Assembly (NCBI GenBank): GCA_944321975.1
Contig: CALUNJ010000010.1
Location: 1-43,774, forward strand
DNA from: an uncultured Paraprevotella sp.
GTDB lineage: Bacteria > Bacteroidota > Bacteroidia > Bacteroidales > Bacteroidaceae
Direction: 5' to 3'
Length of the DNA stretch: 43,774 bases
Shown: one piece after another, positions 17,573 to 25,541 of the stretch
Numbering within the stretch: position 1 is the first letter of the stretch
Layout: every line of letters begins with the position of its first letter
The notes under the pieces: model-generated
The model's database searches: none
What the model was told of the DNA's origin: nothing
Seen by the model: the letters and a program-made list of their open reading frames with translations, nothing else
Made by a program: the position numbers and the translations under genes

Positions 17573-19852
17573 TTATCCGTTCAAGGGTGTTTCGAAGAAT
17601 AGCCGATAGCGCACACCTGGTTTTGTCCGGAACGCGACCATCCCATCCTCGCTTTGCACAAACCCGACCTTCCTGCCACGAGTGTTTTCCACCCTGACAA
17701 TGCTACGACCAGGAAAATACATCTTACACTCCATCCCTGCGCCGGAAGTAACCTCCACCTCTGTCAGCCTTCCCCCTGCCCAAACGGCATCCACCACGAA
17801 ACAGCCATGAGCCTTTAATCCTCTAAAGTGCCCATCGGCCCATGCTTTCGGAAGAGCCGGCAACAGATAGATCCCCTTTGGAGTATTCTGCAACAACATT
17901 TCGGCGATGCCTGCCGTGGCACCGAAATTCCCGTCAATTTGGAAGGACGGGTGAGCACAAAAAAGATTCTCATACACTCCGCCTGCGTGGTCGTCCATGC
18001 TGACAACAGTCAAATCTGTCAAGTGCTGCGCCTGTTTCAACAGGCGATAGGCCCGCTCGCCGTCCCACAATCTTGCCCAGCAGGCCACCTTCCAGGCCCG
18101 GCTCCACCCCGTGGCGCCATCGCCCCGCGAATTCAAAGATACTTTTGCGGCCTCCACATAACGCAAGTCCTTCAGACAGGAAATCTCGTCGCATGGGAAC
18201 AAAGCCATCAGATGTGACAAATGACGGTGGTTGTCGCCTTGCACATCTTCTTCTCGCGTCCATTCCTTGATTTGCCCCCAAGAACCGACATGAAGCCCGT
18301 TGTCCAGTCGGGCAAATTTCTTTTCCAATTCTTGCACAAAACCGTCGTGGACCCGTAGCGCGCGCGCTGCAGACAACGTTTCCTCGAACAGCGCATAAAT
18401 CAACTGTTGGGCATAGGCCACCCCGTCTTCCCAAGGCCCATGTTCGGGCGACCATTCATCGGGAGCCACCAAACGGCCGTCTGCATTTTCCTCCAAGCGG
18501 TCGAACCAGTATTCACAAGTCGACTTCATCACCGGGAATGCCGTGTCGCGCAAATACCCGCGATCCAAAGTATAAGCATAATGTTGCCACAAGTGGGTAC
18601 AATACCAGGCATTGGCCGGGCGGTTGATGTTCCAGTCCGTGTAACCGAATATGTTGTTCTGCGTATGCACGGCCCAGCCCCGGCAATGTTCTTTCCGCGC
18701 CACCCGCTGCCAAGACCCTCCTGGCTTTAACGCCTCGGTGGACACATATTCAATAAAAGGGGCATAACATTCCGAAAGATTGGCGACTTCTGCCGGCCAA
18801 TAATTCATTTGCACGTTGATATTGCTATGGTAGTCACACTCCCAGGCGGGATGATTCACATTGTTCCAAAGCCCTTGCAGGTTGCTGGGCAACTGCCCGC
18901 CACGCGAAGAACCCAACATGAGATAACGGCCATATTGGAAATAGAGCATATCCAAATAAGGATGATCGGCATGTTCGCGCACCAGCACGTCCGTGGGATA
19001 ATCCGGCATGCCTTGACCGAAATTCACGTCGACACGGGAGAAAAGGGGGCGGTAGTCCGCCAAATGGCTCTCTTTCAGTTCCTCATACGACTTTCCCGCG
19101 GCCTTGGCCATACGGGCACTCACCCGCCCGTGCACTTCCTCCGCGCCACCCCGCGTATAAGTCGGCGAAGCAAGGTCGAAGTTCGTGGCTCCTGTCAAGA
19201 GCACTGTCGCCGCATCGGCTCCGCTGACTTTCAAACCATCCGGAAAGGCTTCCACCGTCCCGCCCTCGGTGAGCAACACCACCTGCGCCTCGTAAGACAG
19301 CAGGTCAAGTGTCCCGCCGATCGTCATGGTATGCCCCACAACCTTGGTGCCCTCCTGGTGGGCGCCCTCCAGCCTCAACGTAAAATTCAAGGCGCCCTTT
19401 GCAGAGGGCAAAGCCAGGCGCACCACGATCACGCTGTCCGGACGACTGGCAAAATATTCGCGCACATGCTCCACGCCGCCCAGGACATAGGACACCCGGC
19501 CCACCGCATCGTCCAGCGACAACTCCCTCCGGTAGCCGGCATAACCCTCCGGAGTCCCGAAGTCAAAGAACAGATCGCCCATGTTCTGATAAGCCCCGCG
19601 CTGGGTCGGGCTGCCCGCCCACAACGTCTTGTCATTGAATTGCACTTGTTCCCGTCCCACGCCGCCAAAGAACATCGCCCCGATTTCGCCATTGCCCACG
19701 GGCAAGGCCGAAGTCATCCATTCCGTGGCCGGCTCGTCATACCACAATTTCATGGGTACCCGCTCTGCCCTAATCGCCAACGAAAACAAACAGCCGGCCA
19801 GACACAGGCACGCCTTTCTCACCTTCATTGTTTTACCCATATTCAAATTCAT
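17573..19852 (-). CDS. GH95 alpha-L-fucosidase (or alpha-L-galactosidase)
   Basis: Glycoside hydrolase of about 759 residues, probably periplasmic or surface-exposed, acting on terminal alpha-1,2-linked fucose or a related sugar. The start at 19852 gives MNLNMGKTMKVRKACLCLAG..., with a signal peptide ending near IRA. Met at 19828 is also possible, and the longer frame from 19900 would bury the signal. The N-terminal beta domain begins MKLWYDEPATEW..ALPVGNGEIGAMFFGG, and the (alpha/alpha)6 catalytic domain follows. Landmarks of GH95: YHSNINVQMNYWPAE (Asn residues), PDEWSPEHGPWEDG (general-acid Glu in SPEHG) and FQIDGNFGATAGIAEML (Asp of the Asn/Asp-activated water). It is downstream of an MFS sugar transporter, but no SusC/SusD genes are present. 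Confidence 0.93.
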   Translation of the reverse strand: MNLNMGKTMKVRKACLCLAGCLFSLAIRAERVPMKLWYDEPATEWMTSALPVGNGEIGAMFFGGVGREQVQFNDKTLWAGSPTQRGAYQNMGDLFFDFGTPEGYAGYRRELSLDDAVGRVSYVLGGVEHVREYFASRPDSVIVVRLALPSAKGALNFTLRLEGAHQEGTKVVGHTMTIGGTLDLLSYEAQVVLLTEGGTVEAFPDGLKVSGADAATVLLTGATNFDLASPTYTRGGAEEVHGRVSARMAKAAGKSYEELKESHLADYRPLFSRVDVNFGQGMPDYPTDVLVREHADHPYLDMLYFQYGRYLMLGSSRGGQLPSNLQGLWNNVNHPAWECDYHSNINVQMNYWPAEVANLSECYAPFIEYVSTEALKPGGSWQRVARKEHCRGWAVHTQNNIFGYTDWNINRPANAWYCTHLWQHYAYTLDRGYLRDTAFPVMKSTCEYWFDRLEENADGRLVAPDEWSPEHGPWEDGVAYAQQLIYALFEETLSAARALRVHDGFVQELEKKFARLDNGLHVGSWGQIKEWTREEDVQGDNHRHLSHLMALFPCDEISCLKDLRYVEAAKVSLNSRGDGATGWSRAWKVACWARLWDGERAYRLLKQAQHLTDLTVVSMDDHAGGVYENLFCAHPSFQIDGNFGATAGIAEMLLQNTPKGIYLLPALPKAWADGHFRGLKAHGCFVVDAVWAGGRLTEVEVTSGAGMECKMYFPGRSIVRVENTRGRKVGFVQSEDGMVAFRTKPGVRYRLFFETPLNG

Positions 19853-19934
19853 GTTGATTACTTCTATTCCGCTCCATATCCTGCACCCGCTCCCCTTCAT
19901 GCCCCGAAAGGCAACGGCCCTTAGGATTCGTGTG

Positions 19935-19942
19935 CAAAAATA
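19935..19942 (-). promoter_or_regulatory. -7 promoter element upstream of GH95
   Basis: Read on the minus strand this is TATTTTTG, matching TAnnTTTG, about 83 bases upstream of the chosen GH95 start. It suggests GH95 can be transcribed separately from the transporter. The -33 element is not obvious. Confidence 0.45.
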
Positions 19943-19999
19943 GAGAATCCTTCCCTAAACAGGACGATAGAAACTCACCATTTTCTGTCAACATAGAGG

Positions 20000-20062
20000 C
20001 AAGTCCATTCACGGAAAGGGGGCGCGCCCCTCAGACGCGCCCCCGTTCCGTGAATGGACTTG
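20000..20062. terminator. Very long hairpin between transporter and GH95 genes
   Basis: A 17-bp perfect outer stem (20000-20016 with 20046-20062), one mismatch, then a perfect 9-bp GC-only inner stem (20018-20026 with 20036-20044) close a 9-nt loop. It starts 38 bases past the transporter stop on the minus strand. No T-run follows on that strand; a T-rich stretch follows on the plus strand. It could terminate transporter mRNA or protect its 3' end. Confidence 0.65.
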
Positions 20063-20099
20063 TTTCTTAAAAGCCGTATCTTAGGATTCCGACCGGTTC

Positions 20100-21569
20100 T
20101 CAGTTCTTCTTCTGCAAGCGGCTCCGCCACAATTCCGTCATGTCCTCCAACGTCTTCCCCTTGGTTTCCGGCACGCTCCTCCACACAAAGAGAGCCGCAA
20201 GCAGACAGATGATGCCATACAGGCTATAAGCAAACATCGGACTGAAATCGTACAAAGGCGGGAAGGTGGACGACACCAGGTAATTGAACACCCATTGGAA
20301 CGCCACAGCGATAGCCACGGCCTGGCCGCGAATGGTATTGGGGAAAATCTCCGCAATGAGCACCCAGCATATGGGTCCCCAGGACATCATGAAGAATGCC
20401 GCGTAAACGATGATGGACAATACGGGGAAAATGCCCTTGACCCCCATCTGGTCGCAAAGCGCCACCGCAAACGCGCCCAACGCCATGCCTAAAGAACCGA
20501 TGATCAGCAACGGCTTGCGCCCGAACTTGTCCACGGTGAAAATGGCCACCAGCGTGAACACGATGTTGACAATGCCCATAATGACGGTCTGCATCATGCC
20601 GCCGCCTTCCGCGCCCGCACCTTCAAAAATCCGCGGCGCGTAATAGAGCACGGCATTGATGCCGATGGCTTGCTGGAACACGGAAAGCATAATGCCGATG
20701 ACAATCACAGCCACGCCATAGGTGAAAAGTTTCTCCGTCTTCTCCTTGGAGGTCAACTTGATCTCTTCCAATATCTTGCCGGCAAGTTTGCTGCCGTTGA
20801 TCTTCTCCAATATGCCATAGGCCTTCTCTTCTTCTCCACACAACACCAGATAGCGCGGAGTCTTGGGCACGAAGAACAACAGCAAGCCGAACAAGGCCGC
20901 CGGGAAGGCTTCAGACCCGAACATGTAACGCCAACCTTCATACACCGTCCACATGTCGGATTCCGGACTGACAGACATAGCCCCGGTCGCAGCGTCCTTG
21001 ACAAGAATAGGGTTCAGATGGTCGCCCATAATCAGGTAGTTCACGAAATAGACCACCAACATACCAAAAATAATGGCAAACTGGTTGCACGACACCAAAG
21101 TCCCCCGGATGTTAGATGGGGCTATTTCCGCTATGTACATCGGACAAACCGCCGAGGCCAGCCCTACGCCTACACCGCCCAGGATTCGATATAGGTTGAA
21201 GGCAATCAACAAGTTCCAATCGGCTTTCCCATACTCGAAGAACAGGAACTCAGGATAGTAAGAGCCCAAAGCCGAAAGGAAAAACAGCACGGAAGCCAGC
21301 CGCAAGGAGTTTCTTCGCCCCAAACGGGAAGAGCACATGCCCGAAATGGCGCCGCCAATCACACAACCGATCAACGCGCTGGAAGAAGTGATGCCATGCA
21401 GGACCTTGTCGTATTGAAAGTCCGTAGCCGTCAGGAAAAATGCTTCCAAACCCTTTTCCGCACCAGAAATAACCGCCGTGTCATAACCGAACAAAAGCCC
21501 GCCTATGATGGCCACCGTAGTAATAGAGTAGAGATACAATTTGTCTCCTTCATCTTGTGTAAATCCCAT
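20100..21569 (-). CDS. MFS sugar:proton symporter (XylE/GLUT-like)
   Basis: Inner-membrane sugar porter of 489 residues with twelve predicted helices. Family signatures are present: GGLLFGYDTAVISG in helix 1, SSRLGRR between helices 2 and 3, GVGVGLASAVCPMYIAEIAP with the PMYIAE motif, QQAIGINAVLYYAP in helix 7, DKFGRKPLL in the loop after helix 8 and VPETKGKTLEDM at the end. The Gln-Gln of helix 7 is a sugar-binding position in XylE. Whether it carries xylose, fucose or another hexose cannot be told. The following GH95 gene hints at a monosaccharide released by that enzyme. It is transcribed from a promoter ~45 bases upstream. Confidence 0.92.
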   Translation of the reverse strand: MGFTQDEGDKLYLYSITTVAIIGGLLFGYDTAVISGAEKGLEAFFLTATDFQYDKVLHGITSSSALIGCVIGGAISGMCSSRLGRRNSLRLASVLFFLSALGSYYPEFLFFEYGKADWNLLIAFNLYRILGGVGVGLASAVCPMYIAEIAPSNIRGTLVSCNQFAIIFGMLVVYFVNYLIMGDHLNPILVKDAATGAMSVSPESDMWTVYEGWRYMFGSEAFPAALFGLLLFFVPKTPRYLVLCGEEEKAYGILEKINGSKLAGKILEEIKLTSKEKTEKLFTYGVAVIVIGIMLSVFQQAIGINAVLYYAPRIFEGAGAEGGGMMQTVIMGIVNIVFTLVAIFTVDKFGRKPLLIIGSLGMALGAFAVALCDQMGVKGIFPVLSIIVYAAFFMMSWGPICWVLIAEIFPNTIRGQAVAIAVAFQWVFNYLVSSTFPPLYDFSPMFAYSLYGIICLLAALFVWRSVPETKGKTLEDMTELWRSRLQKKN

Positions 21570-21610
21570 AATATTAATTTTTGTTTTCTATATATTAGCC
21601 CAAATTTTGG

Positions 21611-21619
21611 GCAAAATTA
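21611..21619 (-). promoter_or_regulatory. -7 promoter element of the sugar transporter
   Basis: Read on the minus strand this is TAATTTTGC, matching TAnnTTTG, about 42 bases upstream of the ATG at 21569. A GCCCAAAATTTGGGC palindrome lies immediately downstream of it (21598-21612 on the plus strand) and could serve as an operator. Confidence 0.5.
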
Positions 21620-21857
21620 GAAAATATAGAAAAAATAAGATGCCGTTTTCTTTTGTTGTATAACATGAAAACCGTTTTTTCTTGTGGGGCACTACGGGGA
21701 AGAAATGCTCCTAACCGTTTCAATGCCAGCGCTCCGCCATATCCAGAAATCCATGAAAGCGGCTCTTACCCCACGCTTCGGGGCAGTAGAAAGCCTGCGG
21801 TGTTGCAGCGGAAGAGGCTTCCACGGTCTCGTGAAGGGAAGAAATGAGTGACGGAAT

Positions 21858-21989
21858 AGGACAAAATCGCTCTCAAAAGGAACGCAAATTTCCTTCAGGC
21901 GATTCACATTTTTTTTGCTTGAGAAAAAAATGTGAATCGCCTGAAGGAAAAACCACGTGTCTCAAAAAAATACGATCTTGCTGACTATT
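21858..21989 (-). repeat. Palindromic intergenic repeat, copy B (inverted relative to A)
   Basis: The core is a perfect 27-bp stem (21889-21915 with 21924-21950) with the 8-nt loop TGCTTGAG. Its reverse complement matches copy A across about 130 bases, including the outer blocks AATAGTCAGCAAGATC and GATTTTGTCCT. It lies between the sugar transporter promoter and the glucokinase terminator. Confidence 0.85.
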
Positions 21990-22156
21990 AGCAAAATAAG
22001 GCATTCCTTCAAAATGGGAGCATACAGACTTGGGACTGGAGCTTACGGAAGTGAAGGGGCGATGAGGGCAAGGCCGCGTGGATCCTCGGACGGGAGGACA
22101 CGGAGGGGCGAAGAGCGTTCTTATACAAAAAGGAAAAAAGGGAGAACAAGGAAAAT

Positions 22157-22194
22157 AAAAATCAACTTGCCCTTCAAGAAGCAAGTTGATTTTT
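22157..22194 (-). terminator. Bidirectional intrinsic terminator behind glucokinase
   Basis: A perfect 14-bp stem (AAAAATCAACTTGC at 22157-22170 with 22181-22194) has A-tract and T-tract flanks, so it can act in both directions. It lies about 110 bases after the ROK kinase stop. Confidence 0.8.
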
Positions 22195-22302
22195 TACCGA
22201 CGGGGACGCCCCATTGCGAATTCTCCCCCGCTCTCCGGCTTGCCGGCCTCCCGAAGACACCCGCGGGCCGGGAAGGGGCCAGCTTCGCCCTCTTCTTCCG
22301 TC

Positions 22303-23265
22303 TTACATTTTCCAAGCCAACGCCGCCGCTCCCAGCACAGCAGCCTGCGCATCGTCCAATTGGGAAATCAGCATCTTGGCTTTTCCTTTAAATATGTTCT
22401 GCACGTTGGCCTCATAGGCTTCCTTGATGGGATCCATGATCAGATTTCCGGCCTTGGTCAACCCGCCAAAGAACACATAGGCTTCGGGGCTGCAGAACGC
22501 CGTAAAATTGGCACACGAACGCCCCAGCAGTTCGCCTGTGAACTTGTACACGTCTTGTGCCAGCCGGTCGCCATGTTCCGCAGCTATTGACACATCCTTC
22601 GAAGTGATGTCTTCCATGGGCATTTTCCTCAACTCGCTGTCGTCCGAACGCTTCGACAAGAATTCACGAGCCGTGCGCGCCACTCCCGTGGCCGAACAAT
22701 AGGTTTCCAGGCACCCTCTCCGCCCACAGCCGCACAGCCGCGCTTCCGGGCTGCGGTCCACAATGACGTGCCCCAATTCTCCCGCGAATCCGTCACATCC
22801 ATAAACCAATTCCCCGTTGACCACGATGCCGCTTCCGACTCCCGTGCCCAACGTCAGCATGATGAAATTCTTCATTCCCTTGGCCACGCCGAAAGTCATT
22901 TCGCCGATGGCCGCCGCATTGGCATCATTCGTCAGCACCACGGGAATGCCCAAACGTTCGTGGAACAACTTGGACAGAGGCACAATGCCCTTCCATGGCA
23001 AATTGGGCGCCAGTTCAATGTTTCCGGTGTAAAAGTTTCCATTGGGGGCACCGATTCCCATGCCCTTGATTTTGTCGATCCCCCCCACCTTTTCAATCAA
23101 AGGAGCCAAAGCCTTGCAGCAATTGTCGATATAAACCTCGACATCGTTTTGCTCTGCCGTGCGGATAGAAGTGGAAACAATGACATTCGCCTCGGCATCC
23201 ACGATGCCAAACACAGAATTGGTCCCGCCCAAATCAAGACCTATCACATAAGGTTTATTTTCCAT
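22303..23265 (-). CDS. ROK-family glucokinase
   Basis: Cytosolic sugar kinase of 320 residues, expected to phosphorylate glucose (or a related hexose) with ATP. The phosphate loop is GLDLGGTNSVFGIVD (~residue 9). LTNDANAAAIGE contains the catalytic Asp, and MLTLGTGVGSGIVVNG is the second ATP loop. The ROK signature with its zinc site is GELGHVIVD followed by CGCGRRGCLE. There is no N-terminal HTH, so it is a kinase and not a ROK repressor. It stands alone between a promoter and a terminator. Confidence 0.92.
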   Translation of the reverse strand: MENKPYVIGLDLGGTNSVFGIVDAEANVIVSTSIRTAEQNDVEVYIDNCCKALAPLIEKVGGIDKIKGMGIGAPNGNFYTGNIELAPNLPWKGIVPLSKLFHERLGIPVVLTNDANAAAIGEMTFGVAKGMKNFIMLTLGTGVGSGIVVNGELVYGCDGFAGELGHVIVDRSPEARLCGCGRRGCLETYCSATGVARTAREFLSKRSDDSELRKMPMEDITSKDVSIAAEHGDRLAQDVYKFTGELLGRSCANFTAFCSPEAYVFFGGLTKAGNLIMDPIKEAYEANVQNIFKGKAKMLISQLDDAQAAVLGAAALAWKM

Positions 23266-23298
23266 AGATAAAAAAAATGAATTGTTGATATGAATTTC

Positions 23299-23307
23299 AC
23301 AAAATTA
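23299..23307 (-). promoter_or_regulatory. -7 promoter element of the glucokinase gene
   Basis: Read on the minus strand this is TAATTTTGT, matching TAnnTTTG, about 34 bases upstream of the ATG. Confidence 0.55.
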
Positions 23308-23416
23308 GGAAAAATCACCGGAACGGCGAAAGAAAACGGAGCTTTTTCTCGAAAAATCAAAAAAGACCGTTGTTTTCTTCATAGTCTCATGAAAAAATGC
23401 CAAATTTGCAGCTATT

Positions 23417-24073
23417 ATGTGGTTTGAACCGGTTAGTACATTAGATTTAATCATCAAGGGATTGCTTATCGGCGTGGTCGCTTCGGCTCCAATGGGCCCG
23501 GTCGGAGTCCTTTGCATCCAGCGCACACTGAACAAAGGCCGTTGGTATGGCTTCGTCACAGGCGTGGGCGCCGCCTTCAGCGACATCATCTACGCCCTGG
23601 TCACGGGATTCGGCATGAGCTTCGTGATAGACTTCATCCAGAACAAAGACACGCTTTTCTACGTGCAGATGGGAGGCAGTGCCATGCTTGTCCTCTTCGG
23701 ATTATACATGTTCCGCTGCGACCCGGCACAGTCCATCCGCCCCACCTCGCACAAGAAAGGCACATTGGCCCACAACCTGGTGACGGGATTCCTGGTCACC
23801 TTCTCCAACCCGCTCATCATTTTCCTCTTCGTGGCCCTTTTTGCCCGGTTCGCGTTCGTCGTGCCAGAGCATGTGGTGCCCCAGTCGTTGGGCTACCTTT
23901 CCATCTTCGCGGGAGCCATGGCCTGGTGGTTCGCCCTCACGGCGGGAGTCAACAAGGTAAGAAGCCGTTTTGACGTGAAAGGACTACGCTTCATCAACAG
24001 GCTTGTAGGTTCGGTCGTCGTCATTGCCGGCATCGTAGGCTTCGTGGTGACCCTCGCCGGATTATCTTTATAA
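23417..24073 (+). CDS. LysE/RhtB-family amino-acid exporter
   Basis: Inner-membrane protein of 218 residues with six hydrophobic segments. The N-terminal block SAPMGPVGVLCIQRTLNKGRW carries the GP..G...R.....G signature of LysE/RhtB exporters, and TFSNPLIIFLF is the second conserved region. It probably exports an amino acid or a small metabolite; the substrate is unknown. It heads a plus-strand run with DUF4924, rfbD and prfC, a neighbourhood I recall from other Bacteroides genomes. Confidence 0.85.
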   Translation: MWFEPVSTLDLIIKGLLIGVVASAPMGPVGVLCIQRTLNKGRWYGFVTGVGAAFSDIIYALVTGFGMSFVIDFIQNKDTLFYVQMGGSAMLVLFGLYMFRCDPAQSIRPTSHKKGTLAHNLVTGFLVTFSNPLIIFLFVALFARFAFVVPEHVVPQSLGYLSIFAGAMAWWFALTAGVNKVRSRFDVKGLRFINRLVGSVVVIAGIVGFVVTLAGLSL

Positions 24074-24093
24074 GAAAAAGGAGAAACGGAACC

Positions 24094-24636
24094 ATGTATA
24101 TCGCCAGACAACTCAAGGAAAAGAACATTGCGGAATACGTGCTCTACATGTGGCAGGTGGAAGACCTGCTCAGAGCCAACCACTTGGACTTGGACGAACT
24201 GCGCCAGGGATACCTCGCCGGATTCCGCGCGGGAGACCAAGCCGAAAAGGAGTTGGAAGAATGGTATGGGAACCTCATCCGGATGATGCGCGAAGAAGGA
24301 GTGCGGGAACACGGGCATCTGCAAATCAACAAGAACACCGTGGCATGGCTCACCGACCTCCACGACAGGCTCTTGCGCTCCAGCAAATATCCCTTCTACG
24401 CCTCTGCCTATTACAAAGTATTGCCCTACATCGTGGAAATACGCCACAAAGGCGGCCGCCAGGACGTGCCGGAAGTGGAAAACTGCCTCGACATTCTCTA
24501 CGGAGTCATGATGTTGCGCCTGCAAAAGAAACCGGTGGCCGAAGAAACGGCACGCGCGGCGGCCGACATCGCCAAGTGGCTGGGCATGCTGTCCGAATAT
24601 TACAAACAGGACCAGGCAGGCACGCTTGAATTTTGA
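24094..24636 (+). CDS. DUF4924 family protein
   Basis: Soluble, mainly helical protein of 180 residues starting MYIARQLKEKNIAEYVLYMWQVEDLLRA. This opening and the block YASAYYKVLPYIVEIRHKG match the DUF4924 family of Bacteroidetes as I know it. No catalytic motif is apparent. It lies 20 bases after lysE with a GAGAAACGGA ribosome-site-like sequence before the ATG, and 26 bases before rfbD. The function is unknown. Confidence 0.75.
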   Translation: MYIARQLKEKNIAEYVLYMWQVEDLLRANHLDLDELRQGYLAGFRAGDQAEKELEEWYGNLIRMMREEGVREHGHLQINKNTVAWLTDLHDRLLRSSKYPFYASAYYKVLPYIVEIRHKGGRQDVPEVENCLDILYGVMMLRLQKKPVAEETARAAADIAKWLGMLSEYYKQDQAGTLEF

Positions 24637-24662
24637 AACAAAATCAAAAAAACATACGACAG

Positions 24663-25523
24663 ATGAAAAATATCTTAATCACAGGATGCAACGGCCAATT
24701 AGGAAACGAAATGCGGCTCCAGGCCCAAGGGCATCCGGAATTTGAGTTCTTTTTCACAGACGTGAAAGAACTGGACATCACCGACGAAAAGGCTGTGGAA
24801 ACGTTCATCGCAAGCCATGCGATTGACTGTGTGGTCAACTGCGCGGCTTATACCGCGGTCGACAAAGCAGAAGCCGACGAAGCCTTGTGCGACAAGCTCA
24901 ACCATGTGGCGCCTGGCTACCTGGCCCGGGCCATCGGGCGGCAAGGCGGTTGCATGGTGCACGTGTCGACGGATTATGTGTTCGACGGGACAGCACATAT
25001 CCCCTACCGTGAAAACGACGCCACCTGCCCCGCCACCGTGTACGGACGCACCAAATTGGCCGGCGAGGAAGCCGTCATGAAAGAATGCCCCCGTGCAGCC
25101 ATCGTGCGCACGGCATGGCTCTACTCCACATTCGGCAACAACTTCGTAAAAACCATGTTGCGGTTAGGCCGCGAGAAAGAACGCCTCGGAGTGATTTTCG
25201 ACCAGATCGGCACACCGACCTATGCCCGCGACTTGGCCACGGCCATCTTTGCCATGCTGTCGCAAGGCATCACCCCGGGCATCTACCACTTCTCGAACGA
25301 AGGGGTCATCTCATGGTATGATTTCACCAAAGCCATTCACCGCATTGCCGGCATCGGCAACTGCAAGGTGAATCCGCTCCACACGGAAGAATACCCCACG
25401 CCGGCGGCACGCCCCCATTATTCCGTGCTTGACAAAACCAAGATCAAGGAAACCTACCACATTGAGATTCCCTATTGGGAAGACTCGCTGGCCGAATGCA
25501 TCGCCCTGCTGGAACAAGCCTGA
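24663..25523 (+). CDS. rfbD: dTDP-4-dehydrorhamnose reductase
   Basis: NADPH-dependent short-chain reductase making the last step of dTDP-L-rhamnose synthesis for surface polysaccharide. The 286 residues begin at MKNILITGCNGQLGNE with the dinucleotide-binding GxxGxxG; an upstream Met at 24633 only adds an unconserved tail. The catalytic Tyr-x3-Lys is in TVYGRTKLAGEEA, preceded by HVSTDYVFDG, and VNCAAYTAVDKAE is a further family block. It overlaps no gene and ends 18 bases before prfC. The other rfb genes are not in this window. Confidence 0.93.
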   Translation: MKNILITGCNGQLGNEMRLQAQGHPEFEFFFTDVKELDITDEKAVETFIASHAIDCVVNCAAYTAVDKAEADEALCDKLNHVAPGYLARAIGRQGGCMVHVSTDYVFDGTAHIPYRENDATCPATVYGRTKLAGEEAVMKECPRAAIVRTAWLYSTFGNNFVKTMLRLGREKERLGVIFDQIGTPTYARDLATAIFAMLSQGITPGIYHFSNEGVISWYDFTKAIHRIAGIGNCKVNPLHTEEYPTPAARPHYSVLDKTKIKETYHIEIPYWEDSLAECIALLEQA

Positions 25524-25541
25524 ACCCCACAAACACCTCTT

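Larger units (their letters stand above)
21570..22302. other. 733-base gap without a gene
   Basis: It holds the transporter promoter (21611-21619), repeat copy B (21858-21989) and the terminator behind the glucokinase gene (22157-22194). The segments 21650-21857 and 21990-22150 have only short frames with no recognisable product. Both are low in structure and may be gene remnants. Confidence 0.6.

Noticed and set aside
21653-21847. Short plus-strand frame of 64 codons in the 733-base gap
   Set aside because: No recognisable product, no neighbour logic and no promoter. It may be a remnant, but nothing supports a gene.
23401-23408. CAAATTTG before the LysE gene as a -7 element
   Set aside because: The first base does not match TAnnTTTG, and it would leave a leader of only a few bases before the ATG at 23417.
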